From the NCBI RefSeq assembly GCF_006716645.1, contig NZ_VFPL01000001.1:2728001-2792000 (forward strand): a stretch of 64,000 nucleotides of DNA, given 5' to 3'. Both the position numbers and the translations under genes were made by a program. The notes beneath the pieces were generated by a model, which did not search any database, was not told where the DNA came from, and was given only the letters and a program-made list of their open reading frames with translations. Position 1 is the stretch's first letter. Every line of letters begins with the position of its first letter. Shown in pieces: positions 18,139-27,978 of the stretch. Source of the stretch: Arcticibacter tournemirensis (GTDB lineage Bacteria; Bacteroidota; Bacteroidia; Sphingobacteriales; Sphingobacteriaceae).

Positions 18139-18164
18139 GGTTTTAAATTAGCTCTAACAAAAAA

Positions 18165-18180
18165 TCCCGCACTTGCGGGA
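18165..18180 (-). terminator. Terminator between the two tRNA-Ser genes
   Basis: TCCCGCA-CT-TGCGGGA hairpin followed on the minus strand by a T-run, directly after tRNA-Ser(UGA). Confidence 0.75.
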
Positions 18181-18188
18181 CTTTGGAG

Positions 18189-18275
18189 CGGAGAGTTAGG
18201 GATTCGAACCCCAGGAACCTTTCACAGTTCAACAGTTTTCAAGACTGCCGCAATCGACCACTCTGCCAACTCTCC
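18189..18275 (-). tRNA. tRNA-Ser(UGA)
   Basis: The 87-nt class II tRNA has acceptor arms GGAGAGT/ACTCTCC and discriminator G. Its anticodon loop CTTGAAA gives anticodon TGA, and it has a long variable arm. It lies in tandem with tRNA-Ser(CGA). Confidence 0.95.
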
Positions 18276-18371
18276 GGGGACAAAAGTACAAACTCCGCTC
18301 AATTCTGCAAAAAACGGAACGAAAAAAAATGCTTAATTGGTTTACTGCCCTGTAATACAGTTTTATAATTT

Positions 18372-19361
18372 TTATTTGGGGAGGTTTTTTTGAAACGTTT
18401 CCTGTACAGGTTCGTCTTTGAAGGTATTAAAACGCGGCCTGATAATCTTAATACTCCTTTTAGAAAGGTCGATACTCGCGTTGAGCTCAAAGCCGATCAG
18501 TATGATCAGGGAGTTCAGAAAGAGCCAGATCATGATCACAATGAGCGTACCGATAGATCCATACAGCTTATTGTAATTGCTGAAATTATTAATGTAATAG
18601 GTGAAGCCCCACGACGTGAGGATGGCAAGTATTGTGGCAAGCCACGATCCGGGACTGAAAAGCTTCCATTTTTTCTGGTAGGAGGGACCGTACCGGTATA
18701 AAATAGAGATCGTGGTAAAATATACCACAGCCAGGATCACCCACCTTACCAGCGCGATAACATACAGCCAGAACCATTCCTTAAACTGGATCTCTGTTTT
18801 AATCTTCGCAATGATGAACTCGCCGGCAGTGATTACCGCCAGCCCGAAGATGAGGGCAAACACCGTAACGACAGTCAGAACGATGGCCACAAATCGCTGC
18901 TTAAACCAGCCGCGGGTTTCGGGCTGCAGCGAAGCTTTATTGAAGGCCTGCATCAGGTTAGTCACTCCGTTGGTAGAGAAGAACAGTGCAGCAAGGAACC
19001 CGAACGATAAAAGTCCCCCGTTTTGTTTTTTGATGATATCCTCAAGCGTTGATTGTACGGCTCCATAGGCATTAGAAGGGAGCAGCATGGAGATAAGCGA
19101 CATCAGCTGGTCCTGGAATCCATCGATGGGAATATAGGGAATGAGCGTAAATAAAAAGATCAGACCCGGAAAAATTGCCAGCATAAAGCTGTATGCGAGT
19201 GAAGAAGCCTTGGTGATCAGCGAATCTCTCGTTACCTCCTGGAAGAAAAATGAACCTACCGTGTAAATGGGCAGAGGACTGAAAACAGGGAATACTGCCT
19301 TCTTGGTCCAGTCCATAAACCGCTTGTATATTTTAACTTTCAAAAGGAATCTCTGGATCAT
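18372..19361 (-). CDS. YihY/BrkB family inner-membrane protein
   Basis: The 329-residue protein has about six hydrophobic segments and the YihY hallmarks SLAYSFMLAIFPGLIFLFTL, TNGVTNLMQAFNKA and a C-terminal GSIGTLIVIMIWLF followed by ELNASID. Its transport or other role is not settled; the old RNase BN assignment of this family is wrong. It lies at the end of a minus-strand run with the thioesterase, mltG and PASTA genes. Confidence 0.9.
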   Translation of the reverse strand: MIQRFLLKVKIYKRFMDWTKKAVFPVFSPLPIYTVGSFFFQEVTRDSLITKASSLAYSFMLAIFPGLIFLFTLIPYIPIDGFQDQLMSLISMLLPSNAYGAVQSTLEDIIKKQNGGLLSFGFLAALFFSTNGVTNLMQAFNKASLQPETRGWFKQRFVAIVLTVVTVFALIFGLAVITAGEFIIAKIKTEIQFKEWFWLYVIALVRWVILAVVYFTTISILYRYGPSYQKKWKLFSPGSWLATILAILTSWGFTYYINNFSNYNKLYGSIGTLIVIMIWLFLNSLIILIGFELNASIDLSKRSIKIIRPRFNTFKDEPVQETFQKNLPK

Positions 19362-19376
19362 TGGCGTAATCTTTTT

Positions 19377-19784
19377 CTAATCAAAAAAAGGTTTGAGCCG
19401 CTCCTGGAAATATTCAGGGGGCATACAAGGCCTGTTCCTCTTCATGTCGATGAAGGCAAGTGTGGTTTCGCCCTCATGAATGAACTCGTTCTCCTCGTTA
19501 TACAGTTCATACCGAAAGTGGATACGCACGCCCGGCATCTTATCAAGTATTACTTTAATGGTGATTTCCTCGTCGTAACGTGCTGGTTTGAGATACTTGC
19601 ATCGCATCTCCAGAACAGGCATCATCACTCCGGCATCCTCCATAGAGCGGTAGGTCATGTCGAGGCTGCGCAGCATCTCTACCCGTGCTACTTCATAAAA
19701 CTCAGCATAGTTGCCATAGTACATATAGCCCATCTGGTCGGTCTCTCCATAACGTACCCTGATCTTTGTTTCGTGTACAAACAT
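19377..19784 (-). CDS. Acyl-CoA thioesterase, 4HBT hotdog family
   Basis: A 135-residue hotdog-fold protein of the YbgC/4HBT type, with the active-site pattern RYGETDQMGYMYYGNYAEF. It hydrolyses acyl-CoA thioesters. The start codon overlaps the mltG stop (TAATG), which fixes the start at 19784 and shows translational coupling. Confidence 0.9.
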   Translation of the reverse strand: MFVHETKIRVRYGETDQMGYMYYGNYAEFYEVARVEMLRSLDMTYRSMEDAGVMMPVLEMRCKYLKPARYDEEITIKVILDKMPGVRIHFRYELYNEENEFIHEGETTLAFIDMKRNRPCMPPEYFQERLKPFFD

Positions 19785-20839
19785 TATTTTTTGATGTTTC
19801 TTTCGTTGAGTGCCTGCTGAAACCGCCTGGCATTTGCCTGATGTTCGGCCACGGTAACGGCGAAGTTGTGATATCCCGAAAAATCCTCTTTGGCGCACAT
19901 GTACAGATAATTGTGTTTCTGGTAGTTTAAAACCGCATCGATGGCCTTAATACTGGGCATCATAATAGGGCCCGGAGGCAGTCCCGCATACACATACGTA
20001 TTGTACGGCGAATCCTTTATAAGGTGCCTGTTCAGTACCCTGCGGATGCTGAAGTCCTTATTTGCATAGATCACCGTGGGGTCGGCCTGAAGCTTCATGC
20101 CTCTTTTATGCCGGTTAAGATAAAGCCCCGCCACGGCGGGCATTTCGCTGTCGTGAAGCGCTTCGGCATCCACAATAGCGGCCAGCGTACTTACCTGTAT
20201 TGGAGTAAGTCCGAGCGCCTTTGCCTTTTCGTTTCTCTTCTCCGTCCAGAACTTCTGATATTCGTCGTACATCCGTTTAAAGAACTTATCGGTAGAAATA
20301 TTCCAGTACATCTCGTACGAGTTAGGAATAAACATGGCATACACATTATCCCGGTTGAAGCCATATTTGCTGATAAATGCGGTTGAATCAAGTAACCGTA
20401 CCAGCGAAACGGAATCGGGCTCCAGCTGTTTGGATACATACCCCGCAAAATCTTCTTTTAAACGGTATCCTCTGAAGCTCAGTTTAACAGGCTCCTGGTT
20501 GCCGGCTTTAAGCATGTTAATGAAACGGCGGTTCCCCATGCCCGCGGTTAGCTTGTACTTGCCCGGCTTTACCGCCTTTGGATAGTTCATGTTTAATGCC
20601 ACCCATTGAAAAACAACAGAATCTTTAACGATCTCCTTATCCCTGATAGTTTTGTATACATCGTCAAAATCAGAACCGGTGTGGATATAAAGATATTGCT
20701 CGTTATCGGTAACGCTAGGCCCGAAGTAACGCAGGTAATAGTTGAAGGCAGTGATGGCTAGAGAAATTACTAAAATCAGCCCTAAAGCAATAAAGATTTT
20801 GGCTTTTAGAGAAAGTCTTCCGGATTGTTTATCAGTCAT
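19784..20839 (-). CDS. mltG: Endolytic murein transglycosylase MltG
   Basis: A 351-residue YceG-like protein: a short cytoplasmic start, one membrane helix (about residues 14-32) and a periplasmic catalytic domain. MltG cuts nascent glycan strands and sets their length. Visible motifs include FIPNSYEMYW, AAIVDAEALHDSEMP with the conserved acidic residue, LQADPTVIYA, YAGLPPGPI and the end motif HNFAVTVAEHQANAR. It is coupled to the thioesterase gene. Confidence 0.93.
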   Translation of the reverse strand: MTDKQSGRLSLKAKIFIALGLILVISLAITAFNYYLRYFGPSVTDNEQYLYIHTGSDFDDVYKTIRDKEIVKDSVVFQWVALNMNYPKAVKPGKYKLTAGMGNRRFINMLKAGNQEPVKLSFRGYRLKEDFAGYVSKQLEPDSVSLVRLLDSTAFISKYGFNRDNVYAMFIPNSYEMYWNISTDKFFKRMYDEYQKFWTEKRNEKAKALGLTPIQVSTLAAIVDAEALHDSEMPAVAGLYLNRHKRGMKLQADPTVIYANKDFSIRRVLNRHLIKDSPYNTYVYAGLPPGPIMMPSIKAIDAVLNYQKHNYLYMCAKEDFSGYHNFAVTVAEHQANARRFQQALNERNIKK

Positions 20840-20986
20840 TCTTTTATAAAAGTTAATTAATCGATTTAATATGCGGCAGATATTCAGTACAACTGTATTA
20901 AAGGCAAATCAGTCAACCGTCATTCTGCATCTGTATATCAACAGTAAGCTCATTAACAAGTTTTCGAGTTTACGAACAGTTCAATG

Positions 20987-21763
20987 TTAAGGTGCAGGCG
21001 GACCATTCGACAGGATAAGATCTACGTGTGTTCCGATAGGTACTTTCGATAAAGTATCGCTAACTGCCGGATACTGTTTGATAACGCGGGCGGTAGTGCT
21101 GTCGGTAACCGTACCTTCGTAAAACACAGAACCTGCTTCGAGCGACGAACCCTTCAGTGAAAAGATAGCTTCGGGTAAAGAAAGGCCTACTACGTTCGGA
21201 AGGTCTACCTCACTGGCTCCTTTGCCATCGCCCAGTAAAAGGGCTACTACCGTACCTTTAGGTATCTGATCGCCTTTTTTTATCTGCCGGCCTTTATATG
21301 TAGCTTCCAGTACACGATCACGAACAATGTCGGAAGTATAGGTGGTATCGCCGATCTTTATTCCGTAATTGCTTAACACAGCACGGGCTTCCAGGAAAGT
21401 CATTTCAAAGATGTCGGGGAAGCCTACATCCGGAGCGTTGCGGGTAATGATGGTGAGGTATATCGTCCTGTTCATCTTTACATTGGTATTGGCGTCGGGG
21501 TCCTGCTCAATAACAAGTCCAGGCGCGCGGTCTACCTGGTATACCGAATCGATCTGGTACCTGAACCCCTGAGATTCAAGTAATTCAACTGCCTCTTCAA
21601 CCGACAGGCCCTTTAACTTAGGAACAGGCACTCCCTCTCCATGCCGGGTGTAAAACCTCAGGCTGAAAAAGATGATGAGTAAAAATCCGGCTATAGAAGC
21701 AATAGCGATGATCAGATTCTTCCGGAATGTATTGGTCTTGAGATATTCTAAAAATTTACTCAT
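20987..21763 (-). CDS. PASTA domain membrane protein
   Basis: The 258-residue protein (start MSKFLEYLKT) has one membrane helix at about residues 20-38 and three PASTA repeats (VPKLKGLSVEEA, FPDIFEMTFLEARAVL, LPNVVGLSLPEAI). PASTA domains bind peptidoglycan fragments or beta-lactam-like ligands. Kinase and penicillin-binding domains are absent. In Bacteroidota this gene is commonly next to ddl, as here, so a cell-wall role is likely. Confidence 0.88.
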   Translation of the reverse strand: MSKFLEYLKTNTFRKNLIIAIASIAGFLLIIFFSLRFYTRHGEGVPVPKLKGLSVEEAVELLESQGFRYQIDSVYQVDRAPGLVIEQDPDANTNVKMNRTIYLTIITRNAPDVGFPDIFEMTFLEARAVLSNYGIKIGDTTYTSDIVRDRVLEATYKGRQIKKGDQIPKGTVVALLLGDGKGASEVDLPNVVGLSLPEAIFSLKGSSLEAGSVFYEGTVTDSTTARVIKQYPAVSDTLSKVPIGTHVDLILSNGPPAP

Positions 21764-21935
21764 TGTTAAAAGCTGTTGGCACTTAGCGGTTGGCAATTAG
21801 CTCCCCGCGCTCGCAGGCCTCCTGTTTTGCCGCCCGCAAACTTAATCTAAAATTAACGATTTTTGAAGATATTATAAGAATTACGTTGCCAAAAGCCAAT
21901 AGCAAATTGCCAGCAGCTAATTGTATATTTGGCGC

Positions 21936-22925
21936 ATGAAGAAGACTATTGCCCTTGTAACCGGAGGTTTTACCGGCGAATCGGTTATTTCTCTTAAAAG
22001 CGCAGAAGTAATCGAAAGAAACATAGACAGCGAAAAATTTGAGGTCTATAAGATTATTATCACTCCAGAGAGCTGGTATTATATCGATAGAAATGCTATC
22101 AAACATACAATCGATAAGAACGATTTTTCCTTAAATATCCAGGATAAGGTGATCAGGTTTGATGGCGTTTTCATCGGACTTCATGGCTCGCCGGGCGAAG
22201 ATGGCAAGCTTCAGGGATATTTTGATATGGTGGGCCTGCCTTATACCAGTTGCGATGCCCTTACATCGGCCATCACGATGAATAAAGGCTACACCAAGGC
22301 GATTGTTGAGGGGATTAAAGACCTTCATACAGCGCGCTCCATTCAGTTGTTTGCCAACACGCCTTCGGCTGCGGAGGAGGTACTGGCGGGCTTAAATCTC
22401 CCCTTGTTTGTGAAACCTAACAACGGCGGAAGCAGCATTGGTATGAGCAAGGTAAAAACCGCTGAAGAGCTGCCACTGGCGCTTGAAAAGGCTTTCAAGG
22501 AAGACGACCAGGTACTGGTAGAAGAGTACATCGCGGGACGCGAGTTTACAATCGGCGTTTATAAAGGAAAAGAAGGCATTAAGGTGTTACCCTCCACGGA
22601 AATCGTTAGCTCGAAAGAGTTTTTTGATTACGAGGCGAAATATACAGCGGGAATCACAGACGAGATTACACCCGGCCGCATGACAGGCGAGGAGCAGGCC
22701 CGCGTTGAGCGTGTGGTAACGGAAGCGTTCAGGCGGTTAAACTGCAGGGGAGTGGTTCGCATCGATTATATCCTCGAGGAGGAAACCGGCAAGTTCTTTT
22801 TTATAGAAGTAAACACTGTTCCGGGGCAAACAGAGGCAAGCCTCATTCCTCAACAGGTGAGAGAGACGGGAAGAACCATAACGGACTTTTACACCGAGCT
22901 GCTGGAAACTGCGTTAGGTAAGTAG
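21936..22925 (+). CDS. ddl: D-alanine--D-alanine ligase
   Basis: The 329-residue ATP-grasp enzyme joins two D-Ala for peptidoglycan precursors. Seen are an N-terminal substrate domain with ALVTGGFTGESVISLKSA and GLHGSPGEDGKLQG, the ATP-binding VKPNNGGSSIGMSKV, EEYIAGREFTIGVY, and the C-terminal FIEVNTVPGQTEASLIPQQ. The start MKKTIALV lies 5 bp after a TATATTTG box, so the transcript may have almost no leader. Confidence 0.96.
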   Translation: MKKTIALVTGGFTGESVISLKSAEVIERNIDSEKFEVYKIIITPESWYYIDRNAIKHTIDKNDFSLNIQDKVIRFDGVFIGLHGSPGEDGKLQGYFDMVGLPYTSCDALTSAITMNKGYTKAIVEGIKDLHTARSIQLFANTPSAAEEVLAGLNLPLFVKPNNGGSSIGMSKVKTAEELPLALEKAFKEDDQVLVEEYIAGREFTIGVYKGKEGIKVLPSTEIVSSKEFFDYEAKYTAGITDEITPGRMTGEEQARVERVVTEAFRRLNCRGVVRIDYILEEETGKFFFIEVNTVPGQTEASLIPQQVRETGRTITDFYTELLETALGK

Positions 22926-22950
22926 CACCGCTGAGTATTATCTTTGCTTC

Positions 22951-23178
22951 ATGGCTATCGATTTTATCAAAGAAAGACAGTTCGAGATGAAGCTTATGGA
23001 AATATACAGGCAGCATTCATGGCTCAGCGACGAGATTGCGGAAGCAGACTTTATAAATCTTTTTCCGGTGACCTATAAAAAGGGGAAGATTGTAAGGCTT
23101 GAAAAGCCGGCGGGCTATGATCTCAATCGTGATATATACCTGGAAGTGCTGGTTGCTTTCAGAAATACGTTTACATAG
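22951..23178 (+). CDS. Small hypothetical protein
   Basis: A 75-residue protein without a recognised domain (MAIDFIKERQFEMKLMEIYR start). A TATCTTTG box lies directly upstream, and the DAC-like gene starts 17 bp after its stop, so both are probably cotranscribed. No signal peptide. Confidence 0.6.
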   Translation: MAIDFIKERQFEMKLMEIYRQHSWLSDEIAEADFINLFPVTYKKGKIVRLEKPAGYDLNRDIYLEVLVAFRNTFT

Positions 23179-23195
23179 GCGATTAATCTATTTAT

Positions 23196-24335
23196 ATGAC
23201 TTATGAACCCACATATCAGGCAGCACGTTCGGTAGCGGCAACGATCGAGGCTCATTTTGTTGAGCATGCGGCATTGGCTTGTAAGGCTGGTTCTGACAGC
23301 ACAGCTTCTATTCCTCCGGCCAACGTTATCGAAGCTATTGTTGATGCTGCATTTTGGGCAAGTCTGCGAAAAGAAGAAGGCAATCCGCCAAAGATCTCCA
23401 TAGCCTTTCTCAGGCCGGATCAGGCTGAGGATCCTCTTCTCTTTGAAAAGCGGCTGCCCCTTAGTCCCGCTATCCTCACCAAACTGGCGCCGGGACTTGA
23501 ACGTGCGGGCATACACCTTGGCGTATGGCTGGAAGGCGATGACCTGTTTTTATGGGGAACAACGCTTATAATACCGAACCTGTGCTTTGTGCTGGACGTT
23601 TCCGAACCTGGCCTGCTGGTGATCAAGCACAGGCGCATGTGCGGCTTTGGTAAATTTACCAACGTCGCTGTATTGAAGGGCGACCAGGTAAAGGTCGTGA
23701 ACGATGAGAGCGCCCGAATACCCGACTGCCCTCCGGTAGTTAAGGCCTTACTTGATTTAGGCAGTCCGCCTGCATGGAACGATCCGGTAAACGTACTTAT
23801 TCAGCTTGCGGTATCTATGCGTGGCCATCAGCATGGAGGATGCCTTCTGGTCGTACCCAGAGGCACACACCAATGGCGTGAATCAATCATTCACCCCATG
23901 CAGTATTCGGTTTCACCGGCTTTTTCCGGACTCTCCAATATCGCCAATGTAGAAGACGGGTTACGGGAGAGCCCCTGGCAGAGCGGTTTAAGCCGCGAAG
24001 TGGAGCATATCGCCGGTCTTACTGCCGTAGACGGAGCCACCTTAGTGAGCGATCAGCACGAGCTCCTCGCATTTGGAGTGAAAATAGGCAGGCGCGAAGG
24101 CAGCGACCCTGTGGACCGGGTTGCCGTTGTGGAGCCCGTGGCGGGAAGTGAAATTACAGTGGTACATCCCGGGCAGATAGGCGGCACCAGGCATCTTTCG
24201 GCAGCGCAGTTTGTATACGATCAGCGCAATGCATTTGCTTTCGTGGCTTCACAGGACGGCCACTTTACGGTGTTTTCGTGGTCGGAAGCCGCTGATATGC
24301 TTATGGCTTACCGGATTGATACGCTTCTGCTTTAA
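23196..24335 (+). CDS. DACNV/DisA-N-like sensor-cyclase protein
   Basis: The 379-residue protein ends in a domain that resembles diadenylate cyclase (DisA_N) domains. It has DGATLVSDQHELLAFGVKI, GGTRHLSAAQFV and NAFAFVASQDGHFTVFSW. The N-terminal half fits the DACNV putative sensor domain annotated in Bacteroidota. DAC enzymes make cyclic di-AMP with DGA and RHR motifs; here DGA is kept but RHR reads RHL, so activity is uncertain. It is soluble by appearance. Confidence 0.75.
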   Translation: MTYEPTYQAARSVAATIEAHFVEHAALACKAGSDSTASIPPANVIEAIVDAAFWASLRKEEGNPPKISIAFLRPDQAEDPLLFEKRLPLSPAILTKLAPGLERAGIHLGVWLEGDDLFLWGTTLIIPNLCFVLDVSEPGLLVIKHRRMCGFGKFTNVAVLKGDQVKVVNDESARIPDCPPVVKALLDLGSPPAWNDPVNVLIQLAVSMRGHQHGGCLLVVPRGTHQWRESIIHPMQYSVSPAFSGLSNIANVEDGLRESPWQSGLSREVEHIAGLTAVDGATLVSDQHELLAFGVKIGRREGSDPVDRVAVVEPVAGSEITVVHPGQIGGTRHLSAAQFVYDQRNAFAFVASQDGHFTVFSWSEAADMLMAYRIDTLLL

Positions 24336-24411
24336 GTGTTAAATAATGTAAAAGAATCGTTGCTGTTAAATTTCTCTAACCTGAAATGAATATATTTACC
24401 ATTCTTTTTTG

Positions 24412-27144
24412 ATGAAAGCTCCTCAGATGAATTCCTTAAAATATTTATTGTCACTGTTTGTACTTACGTTTTTCATACACCTTTCGGCTTTTTCACAGCG
24501 GGATACAATCAGCATCAATACCATCGTCCAGAAAGTACAGAAGCTAACCGATGAACATCCCTTCGAAAAGGTCTATCTTCACTTCGATAAACCTTACTAT
24601 GCGGTGGGAGATACCATCTGGTATAAAGCGTATTTAACAAGTCATCTTCATGCGCCCTCACCGTTGAGTAAAGTGGTGTATGTAGATGTTATAAACAGCC
24701 GCGACTCGCTGATGGAAACCCTCAAACTTCCTGTTTCAAACGGCGTGGCGGCAGGCAGCCTTACGCTTTCTCCCATGTCGTATAAGCAGGGGAATTATCA
24801 TTTCAGGGCCTATACACGCTGGATGCTCAACTTTGGGGATGCCTATTTCTTTAATAAAACCATCAGTATCGGTAATACTTTAAATAAAGATCTGATCACC
24901 CATATCACGGTGAAGGGAGAAGTTGCAAACAAAGTCCCTAAAGTGAACGCCCGCGTGCTTTTTAAGGATGAGAATGGAAAACCCTATGCCGGGAAGAAAG
25001 TGACCTGGCGGATCGTATCAAAGTTTGAAACCGTCAATAAAGGCAGGGGCGTTACCGACCAGAACGGCTATCTGGCTTTAAACAGCGATCTGAAGGACCA
25101 GGAGAATGCCGGAGAGCTCGAGACTGCAATCTCAGTATCCGACGATAAAACCATCACCAGCACATTCCCCCTGCGGTCGGCCTTCCACAATGCCGATGTT
25201 CAGTTTTTCCCTGAGGGCGGCAGACTTATATCGGGCGTATCGTCGGTTGTCGCTTTTAAAGCGATTAAAACCGACGGGCTTGGTGTGGAGGTGAAGGGCA
25301 CGGTAACAGATGGTGCGGGCGCTACGGTCTGTTCTTTTAACTCCCAGCATTTGGGAATGGGCATGTTCACCTTTACGCCCGAAAGCGACAAAACATATAA
25401 GGCGAACGTAACGTTTGCCGACGGGTCGACTGCCAGCTACGACCTGCCAAAACCCCGTACCTCGGGTATAGGCCTGGCCGTTAACAATATGTCTCCCGAA
25501 AATATCATTATCCGTATTTCAGCTACTCCGGCGTATCTGGAAAGGCATATGGATGAAACCTTCTATATTGTGGCGAGGAGCGCGGGAGTTACCTGTTATG
25601 CTGCCCAGGCGAAACTAAACAACCAGGCTTTTTCTGCCTCGGTACCGAAAGATAAATTTCCTTCGGGCATCGTCCAGATCACTTTGTTCACTTCCACCGG
25701 TTCGCCCGTGAGCGAGCGTATTGCTTTTATCACGCACTCCAAGGCTCCTTCGGTCAGCCTGACCAGCGATAAGCCTGCCTATACCACACGGCAGAGGGTG
25801 AAGCTCAACATCGCAGCCCAGTATCCCGATAAGCCAGTTGAAGGTTCTTACTCCATAGCGGTGATTGACGAAAGTAAGGTGCCTTTTAATGAAGATTCGG
25901 AAACTACTATTTTAAGCAGCCTGCTTCTTAGTTCTGATTTACAGGGATATATAGAGAAGCCTAATTACTACTTTAATGCTATCACAGATAAGAAAATAGC
26001 CGACCTTGACCTGCTGATGCTTACACAGGGATACCGAGCTTTTTCATACAGGGATATTTTAGACGATAAGTTCCCTGCGGTGAAATATTTTCCGGAGCAG
26101 GGGATCCAGATATCCGGAACCTTGCGGATGCGTTCAGGCATGCCTGTAAATAGGGGTACGGTTCAGTTTATCATTCCAGAAAAGAGCTTCTCTGTAAGTA
26201 CACAAACGGATGCCGAAGGAAAGTTCAGCTTTAATAACCTGGTTTTTCCCGACTCGGTGAAAGCAATTGTGAGCGCCCGCAGCAACGCAAATTCAAGGAA
26301 CATGATGATCATGCTGGACGGCGAAATACTGCCTGGCGCAACCTCGAATATAAATGCTCCCGACGAGATCGTGAATATTGACAGTACACTTAATCCTTAT
26401 CTTGTAAATAGTAAGAAGCTTTACAGAACGGCTATTGTGCTGAGTGAGGTTGTTATTAAAGCGAAGTCCACGCCTAAGCCGAGCCATGCTGATTATCCCG
26501 CCCTGAGCGGTTTAAGTATGATGCCGGATCATCTTATTCCGGGCGACCGCTTCAAGGGCTGTCCGATGTTGCTCGATTGCTTAAAAGGAGGTACCATGGG
26601 AATGACCTTTTCGGAGGAGAACTTTTATATAAGCAGAGATTATAATTCTGGCAGCAGGGTTCCGGTTCAGGTTTTCCTTAATGGCATGCCGGTGGATGCA
26701 ATCAACCTAAGTTCTGTAAATTCGGCCGAAGTAGAATCGGTGGAGATCTTCCTCCGGGATGACCTTGGCACTGTGAACCGCTTGTACAACACGAACGGCG
26801 TTTTAGTAGTAAACACCAAGAAGGCTCCCAAAGGCACTCCTATAAAATTATCAGAGTTGCAGGAGATGCTTCCTCAGAGCAATCTGGTAAACTTCAATCC
26901 AATGGGGTATCAGAAAGCACGGCAGTTCTACTCGCCCAAATACGCAGTGGCCAAAAGCGGCGTTGTTACAAATGACCTTCGCAGCACCATATACTGGAAT
27001 CCGTTTGTAAATACTGATGCAACAGGAAAAGCTTCGGTTGAGTACTACAATGCCGACGGTAAAGGCCCGTACAAGGCCGTTATTGAGGGGATAGACAAGG
27101 ATGGCAATCTGTTCAGGAACGTGTATCGTTATACAGTTAAATAA
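24412..27144 (+). CDS. Large exported protein with MG2-like domain and TonB plug-like domain
   Basis: The product of about 910 residues has a signal peptide (LFVLTFFIHLSAFSQ). Near the start it carries the macroglobulin-type motif FEKVYLHFDKPYYAVGDTIWYKAY. Strand-rich repeats follow, then a carboxypeptidase-regulatory-like domain (about 565-630) and a plug-like region with RVPVQVFLNGMPVD near residue 755. Such proteins are common in Bacteroidota outer membranes but no transport substrate is known. No beta-barrel follows, so it is not a full TonB receptor. The ATG at 24427 is an alternative start. Confidence 0.78.
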   Translation: MKAPQMNSLKYLLSLFVLTFFIHLSAFSQRDTISINTIVQKVQKLTDEHPFEKVYLHFDKPYYAVGDTIWYKAYLTSHLHAPSPLSKVVYVDVINSRDSLMETLKLPVSNGVAAGSLTLSPMSYKQGNYHFRAYTRWMLNFGDAYFFNKTISIGNTLNKDLITHITVKGEVANKVPKVNARVLFKDENGKPYAGKKVTWRIVSKFETVNKGRGVTDQNGYLALNSDLKDQENAGELETAISVSDDKTITSTFPLRSAFHNADVQFFPEGGRLISGVSSVVAFKAIKTDGLGVEVKGTVTDGAGATVCSFNSQHLGMGMFTFTPESDKTYKANVTFADGSTASYDLPKPRTSGIGLAVNNMSPENIIIRISATPAYLERHMDETFYIVARSAGVTCYAAQAKLNNQAFSASVPKDKFPSGIVQITLFTSTGSPVSERIAFITHSKAPSVSLTSDKPAYTTRQRVKLNIAAQYPDKPVEGSYSIAVIDESKVPFNEDSETTILSSLLLSSDLQGYIEKPNYYFNAITDKKIADLDLLMLTQGYRAFSYRDILDDKFPAVKYFPEQGIQISGTLRMRSGMPVNRGTVQFIIPEKSFSVSTQTDAEGKFSFNNLVFPDSVKAIVSARSNANSRNMMIMLDGEILPGATSNINAPDEIVNIDSTLNPYLVNSKKLYRTAIVLSEVVIKAKSTPKPSHADYPALSGLSMMPDHLIPGDRFKGCPMLLDCLKGGTMGMTFSEENFYISRDYNSGSRVPVQVFLNGMPVDAINLSSVNSAEVESVEIFLRDDLGTVNRLYNTNGVLVVNTKKAPKGTPIKLSELQEMLPQSNLVNFNPMGYQKARQFYSPKYAVAKSGVVTNDLRSTIYWNPFVNTDATGKASVEYYNADGKGPYKAVIEGIDKDGNLFRNVYRYTVK

Positions 27145-27165
27145 CATTAAACATTAAAAAATAGG

Positions 27166-27195
27166 TTGCAGGCTTAGATGTATATTGTTACTTTG
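27166..27195 (+). promoter_or_regulatory. Probable promoter of the amidase gene
   Basis: TTG (27166-27168), a 19-bp spacer and TTACTTTG (27188-27195) resemble the Bacteroidota consensus with one deviation in the -7 box. The amidase start codon lies 23 bp downstream. Confidence 0.5.
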
Positions 27196-27218
27196 CGCCA
27201 AAAGTACAGAGATTAGTG

Positions 27219-27974
27219 ATGAAACATCTTTTTTATGCCGCGCTTTTACTTCTTTTACCTTATGGTCTCGTAGCCGAAAATGCCGAGCCAGGTACGTTTA
27301 CTGTAGTGATAGATGCGGGACACGGAGGTAAAGACAGCGGCACCAGGAGCACAACGTCTTTAGAGAAAAATATCGCCTTGAAAATTGCCCTTAAACTGAG
27401 GGATGCCCTAAAGGCAAAAGGTATCAGGGTTGTTTTAACCAGGAGCACAGACGTTTTTGTTCCACTATACGAACGCATTGAAAAAGCAAACGATGTAAAG
27501 GCCAGTCTTTTTATTTCCCTGCATTGCAACTCACTCCCCTATAATAAGAAAAACCGTTCGTCTATCCGGGGTGTCGAAACCTATGTTTCGGGTTTCGGTC
27601 GTCTCGACGAACAGGATATCGCTATCCGTGAAAACGCATCCATCCTGCTTGAAAAGGACTACAAGAAGAATTACAACGGATACGACCCTAAGGATCCCGA
27701 AACGATCATTCTTCTGTCGTTAATGAAAAATGCGTACCGCACAAAAAGTATTCAGCTTGCCACTTTGATCCAGAAAGAATACCGTAAGGCGGGAAGGATA
27801 GACAGGGGAGTACACGAGAAGAGCCTTGCGGTACTCGCCAGGGCTTCGATGCCCGCAGTGCTTACGGAAATCGGCTATCTGAGCAGTCCTGCGGAAGAAA
27901 GGTATATGAATTCAGAGGCGGGCCAGGAAGAGATTTCAAACGGCATCCTAAATGCAATCCTGGCGTTTAGATAG
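27219..27974 (+). CDS. N-acetylmuramoyl-L-alanine amidase (Amidase_3)
   Basis: A 251-residue exported zinc amidase that cleaves the bond between MurNAc and the stem peptide. It has a signal peptide (LFYAALLLLLPYGLVAE). The zinc and catalytic residues appear in VIDAGHGGKDSG, SLEKNIALKI, FISLHCNS and VLTEIGYLSS. No cell-wall binding domain is fused. Confidence 0.94.
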   Translation: MKHLFYAALLLLLPYGLVAENAEPGTFTVVIDAGHGGKDSGTRSTTSLEKNIALKIALKLRDALKAKGIRVVLTRSTDVFVPLYERIEKANDVKASLFISLHCNSLPYNKKNRSSIRGVETYVSGFGRLDEQDIAIRENASILLEKDYKKNYNGYDPKDPETIILLSLMKNAYRTKSIQLATLIQKEYRKAGRIDRGVHEKSLAVLARASMPAVLTEIGYLSSPAEERYMNSEAGQEEISNGILNAILAFR

Positions 27975-27978
27975 CATT

